From NCBI GenBank assembly GCA_932294295.1, contig OW028582.1:35629204-35693203 (forward strand): 64,000 nucleotides of DNA. Direction: 5' to 3'. Every line of letters begins with the position of its first letter. Within the stretch, counting starts at the first letter, position 1. Made by a program: the position numbers and the translations under genes. The notes beneath the pieces are model-generated. The model was not told the DNA's origin and did not search any database. It was given only the letters and a program-made list of their open reading frames with translations. The DNA comes from Alitta virens (taxonomy: Eukaryota; Annelida; Polychaeta; Phyllodocida; Nereididae). This document shows positions 37,453-50,497 of this stretch, in pieces.

Positions 37453-38662
37453 CTAGTATAAGTTATTATTGTACCATTCGTGGAAAATTTGCACTGTATT
37501 CATGACTCCCATTCTAATACATCTGAATTAAATTTTAATCACATCTTCCCTATAGGAAGTTTAATTTTTGTCCAATATGTCCTGTTCCATGCTTTTTTTG
37601 AAGAAAAAAAATGAAAAATAAAAATAAAACTAAATATATTTATATATATAGTGGACCAAAAGACCTTGCAGCATTGTTTTTTAAACTTTCTACAAGTTTA
37701 AGAGCTTTTAAGCTGTTACGACTATAGAAAACTTATCTCCAGTTATTAATTATATGTATGTCGTATATATGATAGAATAAAATAGAGTGCACATTATTTA
37801 TGATCATTACTTTAGTAACCAAGGAGGGACTAGGGGTCAGATTCTCACCGTATGTAAAGCTAAACTATTATCTTCATTGCAAACCAATGTTAATGTCAGC
37901 TCAATTACCTAAAATAGTATTAGTAACATAATATGATACATGTAAAGTACATGCACCAGACAATATGAAATGACACCAAATGGGCAATTTTTCCGTGCCC
38001 TTGCAACTGAAATACATTGGGTTCCAATCACTCCAACAGGACTATGTATAAGTAATAGGGCATTTGGTGACATAAATAACCCAAATCAAGTGTTTTGGTG
38101 ACATATTTGTCTGACTATGTGGCTCACAACCCAGATTTGTCTTTCATCCATAGGAGACGGGTCTGACAGCACGTAAGTTCAATAAATCTCTCTCTAGTTG
38201 TATATAGGTTTTTTTTTGTATTTTAGTATTTTATTTAGGATAAAGAAAGTGCAGCTAGCCACTCATCAGGGTTAGTTATAATGAGCAGTAGGAGGTGATG
38301 TTATACATTTACTCCATGCGTGGGGTTCTTTCACTTGCCTCAGCATGGACGCCCAGTATAAAGCACAACCAATTGAATGTTTGATGCGAATGACATCCAT
38401 GCAGCTGAGATGTAGCTCATCAAAGGTAATCTTTAAGTACGTGCCTCAAGCAAGTGGCAATTTATTATCTATTATCCCACAGTTCAATTAAATGTTTTGT
38501 GGATTTCTGTTAAATAGGATGCTGTTGAAAGTCATCTTATTATGTGGGGAATTGCCACATTAAGTAATCGAATTCTGAGGATTTTGTCTCTAAGTGGTGT
38601 CAGTTTCCTGATAAGTAGGAAGTTATTTTTTATTGGTTTCTTTCTATAGGATGCACTAGTCA

Positions 38663-39055
38663 CTTTATGGGTTATTGTTTTGCTACTGTTGATCAACTTC
38701 TTCTCTGAATCATAATAGGATTAGTCAGAATTTTTATAATGATATATTAATGTAAAGTATCCATTAAAGATGAATGCACTCTTAATAATAAACTCATTCA
38801 TCTTTAATGGATACTTTACATTAATATATCATTATAAAAATTCTGACGCATCCTTAATTCCATGAAGATAACTTAATTATTTACAGGATATTAAGGAGTA
38901 CTTCCTTAAAAACACACACATGGCAATAATGATAATCAATGTGTTTTACCAAGGAATAAACGCATATGTTACTGAAACTTAATGGTGATCCAACTAATCC
39001 TATTATGATTCAGAGAAGAAGTTGATCAACAGTAGCAAAACAATAACCCATAAAG
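38663..39055. repeat. Inverted repeat with interrupted right arm
   Basis: Left arm 38,663-38,776 is complementary to 38,795-38,845 (inner part) plus 38,993-39,055 (outer part). A 147-bp segment (38,846-38,992) interrupts the right arm only. The 18-nt loop is AT-rich. It looks like a ~110-bp-armed foldback with a later insertion, or deletion of the counterpart. Confidence 0.7.
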
Positions 39056-39797
39056 TTTCTCCAAAATGTTGAGTAATCCAAAGTCTCCTTTCACTGACTC
39101 CTTTCTTTTTTTTTTCTTTTTCTTTGAATTAGTTTATCCAATTCCGTTCACCACAACACCAATCAACAGTACTTAGTAAAGTGAGGCTACGTAACACTCT
39201 CTTTAATTTTAAATATCTGCAGCAGATCCATATATATATCAAATGAATCTCTGAAAAAAAAGTTAAAAAAAAAAATTGTTTTTCTAAAAGAGAGAAATTT
39301 AATACTAGGCCACTTACTGTGCAACAAAAAAGCCATTGAATTTTCTACTTTTTTCCCCTAGGGATAATTTAGGTGAAACGAACAAAACAACCCTAAAATT
39401 GTTGGCATGGCTGATCAAAGTTCACTATTCATGGGCCAAATAAGGCAATTTATTTATTGTATATAAACAAAATAATCATATTACATATCATGAGATAACA
39501 AAACTAAACAACTTACTATTTTCTGACCAACTTTTTAACGTTAATTTGATAAATAAATGCTAGGCCATTTATTACTGTAAGTATGAAAGGAATTTCAAGT
39601 AATTTTCTTGTCAAAAAGCATATGCAATTTTCAGTAATTTTTCAGGATGTTTCGATTAAAAAATATTATATTGGCACACTCAGTGTGCAAGCAGTGTCGT
39701 AAACATGATATTAAGCTGCGTATATCAGAAGTGATTCAAGTTACCTTGACATTGGACCTTGACCCTCATGCCTAGTCATAGCCCAGTCACACAGATC

Positions 39798-39806
39798 TTT
39801 AAATAG
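39798..39806 (+). promoter_or_regulatory. TATA-like box of the BTB-BACK-jacalin gene
   Basis: TTTAAATAG lies about 100 nt upstream of the first ATG, with pyrimidine-rich CAGTTTCATTC about 30 nt downstream as a possible initiator. Position and motif only. Confidence 0.45.
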
Positions 39807-39902
39807 CCTGAGTTAAACCACTCTAGTCCCAGTTTCATTCAGCCAGGGCTGTGTAACTTAAAATCTCAGATTCTGCTGCCAGGGACACAGAAAATATTAA
39901 CC

Positions 39903-42900
39903 ATGGTTCACAAAGGAGAGGTTAGTTTCATAAAAGTAATTTTTATTAAGTTTCATATTAACTATATACTTTCAGAGGTATATACATATTCAATATAAAT
40001 ATTAATGCTCATTGCAACATATATCACATTGATTGTGATGTGATGCTTTGTCAGTGTAGTAAACATGCATATTCAGTGGTTGGAATTATGGAATTGGAAG
40101 TGTATATAATTTTGCATGAACAGAGATCAATTTCAGTTTAATTGGGGGGGGGGGGGGGGTAACTTGATTTACGGTAGCTTTGAACATGCTCCGAGCATAA
40201 GTAAATTGATGCATAATTCAAAAAGTTGGGTTGACAGTAACATAAATTATAGAATTGTATCATTCTTGTGCTTTTCAATTTCTGGCAGCAGTCATTTTGC
40301 TAAAGCACTTTAATTCCTCAAGTGCTGCCTCTACACTCGCAAAAACCTAAAGTGCTATGTAGAACCTTTAAAGGTTCTTTGGCCTGGTATAGATTTGGAA
40401 CCTTTAATAGTTGTTTTTGGAACCTCTCCAAAGGTTCTTTAAAAGAATCACTGCATGAAGGTTCCATATTAAGGTTCTAGATGGAACCCAATGGTTCTTG
40501 AACAAAAGTTCTGCATTGAACACATTGGCACTTTTTAATTAAGCCAGCCGATATTCCATTATATTTTAAATTAAGAAGTAACATGTTTTTCTAGGCGATT
40601 TTCAGCAAATTCAACTAGTGCAACAATGAAATTATTCACCATTTCAATCGTACCATAACAAAACAGTTGCAAAGTGGCTTGAAAATCTACAAAATGTGGT
40701 AAATTATCACTTCCAGAAAAATTGTGCTGATTGGATGTACCACTTTCGTATATAGAATTATAGCTGAAATATTTGCCTGCAAAATCTAGGAGGATGAATA
40801 CTTTTGCAATCCATTGTATAATATGCATGGAAAAATGTATTCATGAGATCCGTACCTTCCTTCACAAAAATGAATTATCTAACAATGGTGAGAAAACAGA
40901 ACTTATATTGTTTGGTAGCAAAGAAAATCTGCAGTTACACACTAAAATCAATAAAACTGAATAACTCATCTCTTGGTGTGATGTTTGATAAAACGATGAG
41001 CATGGAAGCTCAGATAAACAGCATGTTTAAAAATTATGGAAATGCACTTCTGACTGGCAGAAGCGAAAGGTTACTGGACAAGCTATGGGTTGCAAAATTC
41101 ATCGGCCCAGCTGATTGAACGGTTGAAAAAATACGACAGAATATCACATGTAATAAGAAAAGAGCCTCACTGGCTACCCATAAGGTCCAGGATAGAATTC
41201 AAGGTGCTGCATATAACATGGAAAGCACTCAACAACAAATCACCCAAAGCTGTACATTGCTAATTTATTGGAGTGTATTGCACCTAAACTGTGGAACAAT
41301 CTGCCTGATATAAGAAATATCAATGAAAACGAAACCTTCAGGAAGAAGCTCAAAACTCACTTGTGTCACAATAATTATCTTAATTCATAAGTTTTGGCAA
41401 TCACTACACTGATAATAAATTTGACAAATTAGGTTCGTCGAAATGATGAATTAGGTTAATATTTTGATGATGTCTTATTTGATGAACTTTGCTTCGACAT
41501 TAGTACGAACCTAGTTCGTTGACAAACTCCAACATGTTGGTTATTTGATTAGTGATGGTAATCATTAGACAAACTGCGGTTGTACACATTTTTCGACGAA
41601 TAAGGTTCGTCAAATTATCAACTCATCGTTTGATGAACCTAATTCGTCAAATTTATTTTCAGTGTAACAAGCGCTGGTGATCAGAAATGTTCTGAAACTA
41701 ATGCTATCTAAATAAATAATGTATTATTATTATTATTATGCAAAAGAAGTCTCCAACATTATATTTACAGATTTATGAATAGTGAAATGTAGCAGTTTCT
41801 TCATTTTCGTTTTTTTGTGCATGTGATATTTCCTGAGCAGTTCACTGTCCCTGCTTTCTCATTGCTACAGTGTAGTACAGTCCTCTTCATTAAGTCCTGA
41901 ATGTTTTCATGGTCCTCTGTTAAACAGTCCTATTTAAGGCCACGGTTTTTTGATCTTATTTTTTCTCGGAATTTTCTCGGACCATTTTTCATGAGACGGG
42001 CGGCCAGAAACCCCCCCCCCCCCCCTAAAAGTTTTTTTTTCTCCATAAATTAACACAGGTGATGTGATACTTTGAGATGCAATACACAAATTTGCCCAGA
42101 CAATTGTTGATTTATAAATTAAGCGGCACTGCAAAAGTTTGGCCGGCGGTGTCGAGAAACGAAAGATAAAAAAACCATGGCCTAATGCTGAATTTTACAT
42201 TGAGATCGCACAATCTGGCTTTACTTTGTTGTTCTAATCAATTAGGTGACTGAACAATCCAATCAAGTAAATGAGAAGTAAATGTCCTTGGCATTGAACC
42301 CCTTTGAACAATATTGAACCTTTAGTGTGTGATTGAACTGTATGGTGTTTTATTGACTAGAGTGTAGGCCGCGTGGACTGAGATTCTAACCTGGGACCTT
42401 TGCAAAGCCAGTTTGTGTCTTAACCACAACAGTAAACTATGGTAGATTTCAATGAATGTCCACGTTTTTGTTTATTTTTCCTACTGGAGCATCATAAATG
42501 GGCAAAACCAGACAATAGAGTCTTTTCACTGAGCAGCCCTGAATTCAGCAAGACATAAGTCTTTCCTCTCCTCTTATTACTCATTTTGCTTTTCAGACAT
42601 AGTAGGACATAATTAACTGATTCCATATATATAATTTTCTCTGGGAAATAACAGAAATCAACTAAATGATAAGATGTCAAATATATATACATTAAAATGC
42701 ACTAAAAATACTGCTGCTAGGATGCACTTTGCTGTAGCCAATCAGAATCAAAGGCGGGAACTTTTTCAGCCAATAGAATTGCAGTATTGGAAATACAGAG
42801 AACCTTCCGTGAAAATCCACTACTGGAGGGAATATTACTTAAATCAAACTGTATCTTTCATTATAAATAACAGTGAACAGTTCAATGGTCTGTTTACAAC

Positions 42901-45900
42901 AATCTGAACTATCTATGTACCAGATGGAAATGTGGTCCAAATGAACTCGAGCACAACAAATGCAAAATTCCTGAACAGAAGGAATTGCAACTTTGGGCCA
43001 CATGATACATCGACTGAAAAGTACTATGGAAGGCACTATGGTATAACATTGCAACATTTACATTTTCTATATTTTCAATACATGCACAATTGTGCAATGA
43101 TAATCATACAATTTCTATGTATTTAATGTAATGTATTGTGCACTGTACATTATTTGAATTGTACAAAGTATATATGTACGAATAAATGATGCATATATTA
43201 TACATTCAACTGCATGCTAGGCCTATCTAGCTATGGATTGGAGCACTGCTCCCTTATCCAACAATGAATATAGAAAAGGAAATTAACATTTTCTAGACAA
43301 AAGTTTTCATCATTTATATCGAGTTTTTGTTGCAAAATAACAGATACAAGTACTGCCTATTTTCAAAATTAATGTCAACATGTTATTTTGCATGACACTC
43401 ATCTGACACCTCTCTGCCTTAAATTTATTGATGTCTTAATTACATCATGTTCATGGAGCGATCATGCACCTTTAAATATTAGTTACCAGGCTTCTAATAT
43501 TTTTAATGACTTCCAGACTGGACAAATACAACCCAAGTAACCAGCTATCATGCAGCGCATGGCAAAGTTCAAGTATAGGTCAGAGAAGTATGAATCTGTC
43601 CTATTTATGTAATATTAGCCAGTCTGCAAACGTCAATCAATTTCTCATACATCACACTATATACGCAGTTTTTAAAATGATTCTTTTTAGTAATGGCAAA
43701 GATAATGGTGGGTGATTATATATTTATATTCTTTTATTGATAACGTAATATCAGTCCATCCATGTGTCCACAAAATAATACTAATAAAACAACTCGGAGT
43801 GGTAGAAATTGTGAGCTAATCTGCAGCAGTAAAAAAATCATATCTAGTTAATTGAATTACCCAGTGAACACACTACGCTGTTGCAACATTGTTAGATGTT
43901 TGCCACAAAGTCATGGCTGCAATGTAACAACACAGACTTCCAAAGAAGACAAGGACACTGTCAGTCATACTAAATATGTACCAAAAATAAAGTTAGTTTT
44001 CACAGAGGAAATCTATGTCAGTATTCATTTTACGGGTGTTTCAGTTCAGAATGCAGATAATTCAGTTCAAGCACAGGTTTGCCAACATGTATGACATTGC
44101 TCAGTGATGACAGCACTTATACTTAAACTAATACCAAGGCTCCTGACTGCCTTAATTGGCTTCTCATCTCAAGAGGCAGCTATGTCATTTGCAACAGCCA
44201 ATCAGAATGTAGCTGAATAGTTTCATTTATAGCCTTGGTCTTATTGTATGCTGTCATGATGGTTAATCCCTGTGGTTCAAGCTATTGTAAACTAACATTG
44301 TGGCAACATTGTGACAAATGCAGTTTGCTTTTTGTCCCTAAAATAATTTAAATTTCACTCAAGCAAGGTAAATTGTGATATCATAAGACAAATGCTTGTC
44401 CTCATTGTCAACTCCAGGGCAACTAAAAGGCACCACCCTAAGGTAAATGTGTGACATAGTGTGGACTCTGAGATTTATCATATCACCTTACATCAGTGAC
44501 TGGTCATATAAGCTGACCAAGTGATTCAAACAGTGGCATTGAGACAGGTTACAAATTACTTACAATACAATTAGAATTGGCATCTATGGTTAAATTTAAT
44601 GTGAAAGTATTCCTTGTACCTACTTCATAACCATCTATTGGTAAATTTAATTTGAAATTAAATCCACAACTGCTAGTGCAGCTACAGATTGACAAAACAG
44701 TATAACTGAAAAATAAGATACTTCCACTTTGATGGAAAATTAACAATAAACTGGCCTTAAATAGTGTAAAACGCAATGGCATGAATAAATTTGGGACCAA
44801 TATTTGCTTAATGTGTGTGGTGTTCTTCATTGTAACGCTCATCTTTATATGTAATAAACAAATGCAGACTAAATGGGGTACCACAAGGGACTATTATGTA
44901 CGCAGTTGTTTTCGGCCACATTTACAGTTGTCAGTCATTGCATTAAGGGTCATGGTCAGTCATATGATTATATTTCTCCGGAAGGGAAAAACTAATTCTA
45001 GAAAAACAATACGTTACTAATATTGTACCTTTGAACCTCAAACAATGGAGACACCAATTAAATAATGTCTCCGTGCTCAAATAGATTGTGGATATGTTGA
45101 TATATCTCCATTATTTTTAGCACTTCCCATGGACTGATTAGGCTGATCAAAGAAAAATATCCCAATATGGTCCAACAGTGTGACATAGTGTGGGTCACTG
45201 ATCTTTACTCTGAAATTATTAAATATTTGCACTTATTAAATCCATTTTTCAGGAAATGAATGGTGAAGCTGAGCACAATGGGGTACAATGCCCCTTGAAA
45301 GAACTTGGAATGCTCCTGCCAAGAGGAGGACAACCGAAGGTTCTTAACCCTGAGGTTACCAAGGACACCAAAGCAAAGTGGGCTGAATACAAGGAAGGCA
45401 CTAATTGTGACGTCATTATCAGAGTTGGGAAACAGTCCTTAGCCGCCCATAATTGTGTTTTGGTTCACAGTCCATTCTTGGCTGGAGAAATTTTGCTTCA
45501 CAGTAAGAAAGGTGACAAGATTATTCTAGACATCCCTGGGGTCTCTTTCGAAGGAGTCAGTAAGCTCGTTAATTATCTGTATGGGGAACCACTCTGTTTT
45601 GAGTCAGAGAATATCCAAGCTCTCTACAATGCGTCTACAAAACTTCAGCTGTCAGAGGTCCATGAAATGTGCTATGAAATGATAAAAAACATGATCGTCA
45701 GTTCGAATTGCATCGCCATCTGCCGACTGGCAGACCGCGAAGGTTGGGTCAATCTGCGAGAGGAAGCTTGGGAACACTGTCTTGCCCACTTTACACATGT
45801 TATCCAGAGCGTAGGATTCCTGGAGGCACCGAAAGAACTTGTTATCAAATTGCTTGACCAGGATCGTCTTTGTCCAAACTTAGGTAGTGTAACACATATT

Positions 45901-48900
45901 CACTTTAATGACTATAATTCTCTAAGTTCTAATAGCAGTCTGAAAAATATACATCTTGCAACGAGTCATACGCATGCAATCTCGCACGCGGTGTCATTCT
46001 TTACGGGTGCATTTCTGCGCATGCGCTCACAAATTAAAAGTACTTGCATTTCATGATACTGTTGAAGTTACAGGGGAAGATGAATGCCCATCGCCAAAAC
46101 TTCATGAGAAAGCCATTTTGGATGCTGTTCTCAGATATACAGAAATCCAAGGCACTCAGGAGGACTTCCTGGTCCAAATGTTGAAGGTTTGTTGACCCTT
46201 GGTTTTTTCCTACTTGTTAAAAAATTCCAACGATCCAACAGGTGTAACATACTATTAGGGTACATAGTCACTACATGTAGATGGTTGAGGATAACAGCTT
46301 AAAACCTGTGCCCTCATCCTACTATTTAATATTTTCTGAAAAGTTATCATCAGTATATCAATACCTGTAATAGTATATACTGGTTATTTACTACACGATC
46401 ACAAATTTTATCCATCCAAGCAATCTATTACTGCAATTACAGGCTGTCCGAATGCCCCTCATAGATAAGGAGGACCTGATCACCTTGAAAATGAAATTTG
46501 TGACTGAAGGTCAAACTTTGGCCGCAGAGGTTGTAAACGAGGCTTTGGTCGTCCATCGACACATGAGCGTCCCGAGTATCAATTTGAGTGACCTGAAGTG
46601 GAAGAGACCTAGGGTAGCAGTCAGCAAACTCAGTAAGTATCAAATTAGTATTCAAACCTAGTAAGTAGCTAGCTAAGCAAGCATGGCCCTCATTGGCGTC
46701 CGAGTTCACAGAATGAGGGCCATGCAGCAGTCTTTGTATTTTTTTGTGGGATTCTATGCGCAGGCCATTTTAGAGCCTTCATATCTATCTGAATCTATTC
46801 TATACCGACAAATAATGTGTGCACACACTATTAATAACCTTGACATGCTGTTATTTGTACACAATCGTCATTTTCATGCAGTGAATCGGCAATTCTACTT
46901 CTGCTTCTTAAAATTTTTTAATTTTATCACTGAATGAATTAGTCATCGCCGATAAAAAACCTTATTTCTTATTTTCATGAAAGTTGGCACTGATGCGTAT
47001 ATACTGTCGTCAAAATATTTATTCAACCTTTTGCAAATTCCATGGAAAATGATAGGACTGCTGACAGGCTAGTAGTAGCAAGGAAACAGCAACATTCACA
47101 GTGTGGAAGGGCAGCAATCTTGCGTGCTCCTGTATGCAACATTCGTCATATATTATTGACCAGATTCACAATTTGACTTGCATATTTATACACTGCAGTG
47201 CAGAATGTTTTCTGCAATGTCAACATCACTCAATCAAAATTTCTTAAAAGAATCAACTGCCACCGCATCTGATGAATCAGCCTTTTCAAAGTGGCATTTT
47301 GCGGCAATGATTATGTGAAACACTACCAGATTGGATTTCTTAACGACATAATAATTGTAAACATCATCAGCGAAATGTACAAAATTATAACAAAGAAGAT
47401 AGCATTCCAAATCGGGCCAGCGTCGTTTCTATATCGGCCACCTGGGCTTCCAACCACTGGGTCCCGGGTTCAATTCCCGGTCGAGCCTATGTTGGATGGC
47501 TGTTTCTGCCTTTGTCTCATTGCCATGGTCCCTATTTGTCCTAATTAGCCCATCAGCTGCAGAAATACAGGACGTAAAGCCCTAATCCACCACCATCACT
47601 ATATATCGGCCACCGTCGGTACAACATAATTTCAACATCGCCGACATCGATACGATTTCAAGTTCAAGTTTATTAGTTGTTTTGTATCACATGGTTCAAT
47701 TATTACAATGATTATAAATGATATGCTTTGATTAATTGTCATTTGCAAAGGATTTGCAATGCTATCTGGGAAGCGATGCCAAAATATGCAAAATAGGCAA
47801 TATCAAACTTTATGAATTTATTTAACATACAAAAACAATGCAATTTTCTGCAGCGACTATCCTGCAGTATCCTGGTTACTTGCATGGGGAGGTTTTCTCG
47901 GACAACTGGACAGACCCTTGGATTCATGTGACTGGAATGAAAATCTGGGTCAAGCCATCTCTTTATTTCCAGAATAAACGAGTCATTTGTGGTAGGTATA
48001 TATTTGCATATGAAGCATTAACTTTCATCACTGAAATACATTTACCTGCAATTTTCCATAAAATCTGAAAGGAAAGTCACTAAACATCGCAAAGTGTGTA
48101 GAAAGTTTCACACATAGCATTTTGAAGCTTCACTACATCACTACAGCACTTTTCCCTAACAAAATATGCAATCTTGCCATAAGGCTCACAGGAGCCAAGT
48201 CAAAATATTTGTCACAATTATATTAAATTTCAAGTCATTTAAGCCTATGCTATTGTTTTCCATCAAGTACTTCTAGACATAATCAAGTGTTATTCGCATC
48301 ATCAATACTGGATTGTTCTAATAAACCACATACACTTTGTATGCATGTATATTCAATAGGAGTAAAGGTCTACTACAGCAACGGTGAAGCGGTCGAACAT
48401 GGCAGCCGAGATGAAGCGAAATCCTCGCAGTACAACTTCCAGCTCGGCGAGGAGGAAAGGATCGTCCAAGTGGAGAAATGCAGAAGTTGCAATTCACTCA
48501 ATGGCATTCTGTACAACCTCATCAATAAACTCACCTTTATGACTAACAAAGGTAGGAAATACTATATTGCTTTACAATGAAATGACTTTGTTTCCAAACC
48601 AGCCATATATTGCATGCAACAGTTACAGAACTGACTGGTAACGAGTAACTTGTATTGTGGGATTTGTGTTGCATAATGTGGGATTTGTGTTTCATACTGA
48701 ATGGCTCCAATGTCCATTCCAAAAGTACTATGATTGTTCAGTTCATGATATGTAATTCAGTAACGAGGAATGGGGTAAAAGATTGTGCTTTGCCAAGATT
48801 TTCACTTCTGTAATTGAAAGAAGTCAAATTCAAAATGTGGGTTTCTTATGTTAGAAATGTTAGATATTTCACAACCGATTCAGTATTGCAATTTAAATCA

Positions 48901-49164
48901 AAAACTCTGTCAAAAACCATCACATGGATGTTAACATCATGCAGTTTAGTCAGGAACTCAATAATTCTAGAATGTGCTTTGTCTGGTTTCAAATTCATAG
49001 GTCATGTTTACGGCGTTTACATCAACCCCAGCAAAGAACCGGAAATCTTTTCAGCTCCGAGCGGAGTACAGTACGTCCACCTGCAGGGAATTAAGGGAAC
49101 TTATACAGAATTGCATGAAGAGAAGTACATTGATTGGCTGGCTTTCAACTGGGCTTACTGCTAA
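39903..49164 (+). CDS. BTB-BACK protein with C-terminal jacalin/ZG16-like lectin domain (7 exons)
   Basis: Exons 39,903-39,920, 45,253-45,883, 46,074-46,186, 46,443-46,632, 47,854-47,991, 48,360-48,551 and 49,001-49,164 join in consistent phase to 1,446 nt (481 aa). Exon 1 encodes only six residues (MVHKGE) and is inferred from its ATG context and GTTAGT donor; ATG 45,256 is an alternative start. BTB/POZ domain spans about residues 55-160 (CDVIIRVGKQSLAAHNCVL, VSKLVNYLYGEPLCF). BACK spans about 165-265 (AICRLADREGWVNLREEAW, AILDAVLRYTEI). The last three exons (318-481) read like an animal jacalin-like beta-prism: GVKVYYSNGEAVEHGS, FQLGEEERIVQVEKC, KLTFMTNKGHVYGVY and IDWLAFNW. BTB-BACK proteins usually recruit substrates to cullin-3, with Kelch repeats as receptor; here a lectin-like fold takes that place. 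No signal peptide, so it is probably cytosolic. Confidence 0.85.
40330..40540. repeat. Repeat rich in AAAGGTTCTTT / GGAACC palindromes
   Basis: Many inverted copies of AAGGTTC and GAACCTT lie between CACTCGCAAAAACCTAAAGTGC and ACACATTGGCACTTTTT, suggesting a self-complementary MITE. No clear target duplication found. Lies in BTB gene intron 1. Confidence 0.45.
40840..41395 (+). mobile_element. L2/CR1-type LINE 3' fragment, decayed
   Basis: Frame-shifted pieces of the RT C-terminus: NGEKTELILFGSKENLQL, SLGVMFDKTMSMEAQINSM, then HWLPIRSRIEFKVLHITWKA and APKLWNNLPDIRNINE...FRKKLKTHL. These motifs are typical of the last part of L2/CR1 proteins. A short ATT repeat at about 41,720-41,738 fits the usual LINE tail. 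The 5' part is absent. Confidence 0.75.
41407..41664. mobile_element. MITE with CACTG ends inserted at LINE tail
   Basis: Terminal inverted repeats of about 34 bp: CACTGATAATAAATTTGACA at the left and the reverse complement of CACTGAAAATAAATTTGACG at the right. Further internal GGTTCGTCG/CGACGAACC pairing. Possible TA duplication. CACTG ends occur in CACTA-like and Transib families; not assigned. It separates the LINE coding remnant from its tail. Confidence 0.65.
41938..42182. mobile_element. PIF/Harbinger-like MITE
   Basis: A 245-bp element with inverted ends GGCCACGGTTTTTTGATCTT and GGCCATGGTTTTTTTATCTT and a 3-bp duplication TAA (41,935-41,937 and 42,183-42,185), the TWA target typical of PIF/Harbinger. 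Contains a C16 run at about 42,010. Confidence 0.65.
42357..42433 (-). repeat. tRNA-like / SINE head remnant
   Basis: On the minus strand TGGTTAAGACAC resembles an A box and GGTTAGAATCT about 35 nt later resembles a B box (GGTTCRANNCC). No well-paired acceptor stem is visible, so I favour a degenerate SINE head over a functional tRNA. Confidence 0.35.
42513..42824. repeat. Dispersed repeat, copy 1 (5' side of BTB gene body)
   Basis: CAATAGAGTCTTTTCACTGAGCAG...TGAAAATCCACTA is shared, in the same orientation, with 50,498-50,823. Includes TCTTTCCTCTCCTCTTATTACTC and GCCAATAGAATTGCAGTA. Non-coding; superfamily unknown. Confidence 0.7.
47400..47600 (+). repeat. tRNA-derived SINE
   Basis: CCCGGGTTCAATTCCCGG (about 47,462-47,479) is a perfect B box in a T-stem-like context, with a GC-rich tRNA-like segment upstream. 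A non-tRNA body and a CCACCACCATCACT tail follow. Lies in BTB gene intron 4. Confidence 0.65.
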
Positions 49165-50442
49165 AAGGCTATAAAACACCGCCAGAAACCTATTTGACTT
49201 TGTCAAGAACTCTGGTCAATATGATTGTAAATGATGCCAGTATTGAACTTTGCCAAGAACTTTGTCAAAATCATCACAATGATGTCCAATGTAGGCAATC
49301 TGTCAAACCAGTATTGCAAATTTATCAAGAAATTCACCAGGATGTCAAATGTTATCACGCGTCATGCCTTGTTTTAAAAAATAATTTCAACCGATGCCAG
49401 TTTTATAACTTGTCAAAACATTTCTGACATTGTCAAGAACTTATCTTTGAAAACATGTATTGCTACCTGCATACGATTTAGTATGTGTTTTATTGCCTCA
49501 TGTACTGTGTATAAAAATATGGTGCATAACAGTTTCTTGTGACCTCATGCCAGGAAGTAATAATAAAATAAGACGTCATACCACAGCTTTATTATTGATA
49601 ATGACGTCATCCAGTATACAAGTATTTCCGGTACAAGGTCACTCGAGAGGTGACCAGCCTATACCACAGGCCATTGGAGCCTTTCCCAAGCAGTAGATAG
49701 GAAGTTTTATGTATTTGCTGCAAGTGCAGTGTGAATTGAGCTGACTCCAGTGACCTGTGCATAATTCTGACTACAAATGGTCAATAACTACCAAAACTCA
49801 TTCACAACTTTGACACAAATGAACATTGATGTGTAAGACCGGTATAGTCCACAGGGATTTTTGTACTTAGTCTAGTATTATAGATAAATATAAATATATA
49901 TATATGTATGAGACTAATACATAGGCACAAAAACCCCTGTGGTATAGTCCTGCCTGACATAATCATTTACCAGTGTTCATAGCTATTTATCACCTATGCA
50001 TTATGTGTAGGTTGTTTGCATAATACATTTTTATAATAAGATTTAATTTTATGTTGCACCAGCTTAATATGTTGATTTTACTAGCTCTGTACATAATGTG
50101 GATTTTATGTTGTTGACATTTTAGACTGTATTGTATGCAGCCTATAGTATACTCCCATATAAATCTTGTCTTAATTGTGCATTAAATATTGTACATCATT
50201 ATGTAATCACCCAGTACATCTTGCATATTAAACAGATGTGGAACACTTATTATACATTTTTGAAACTTGTTTGTTAGAACATTTTTATTACATTTACGAC
50301 AATTTTATTATGCCATGTTAATATATATTGATCCTCTTGGATATAATATGAAGGGTAAACTGTATTATTATTATTATTACTATTACTATTATTCTTTATA
50401 CATCAACTACATTTTTTTTCAATATTAATAATGTTGTATATG

Positions 50443-50448
50443 AATAAA
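50443..50448 (+). terminator. Candidate polyadenylation signal for the BTB gene
   Basis: AATAAATAAA at 50,443 is followed about 15 nt later by a T/G-rich element (TTGTCTTTGATTTTTT). This implies a 3' UTR of about 1.3 kb; earlier AATAAA-like sites near 49,560 are alternatives. Confidence 0.4.
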
Positions 50449-50497
50449 TAAACTGCATAAATTGTCTTTGATTTTTTCCCTAATTTAGTGTTTGTCA

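Larger units (their letters stand above)
36723..39780. other. Intergenic, AT-rich
   Basis: Apart from the microsatellite, the small hairpin and the inverted repeat listed separately, I see no coding exon or RNA gene in this stretch. Confidence 0.5.

Noticed and set aside
42357..42433. Functional tRNA gene on the minus strand
   Set aside because: A- and B-box-like motifs exist, but no convincing acceptor or anticodon stem could be drawn.
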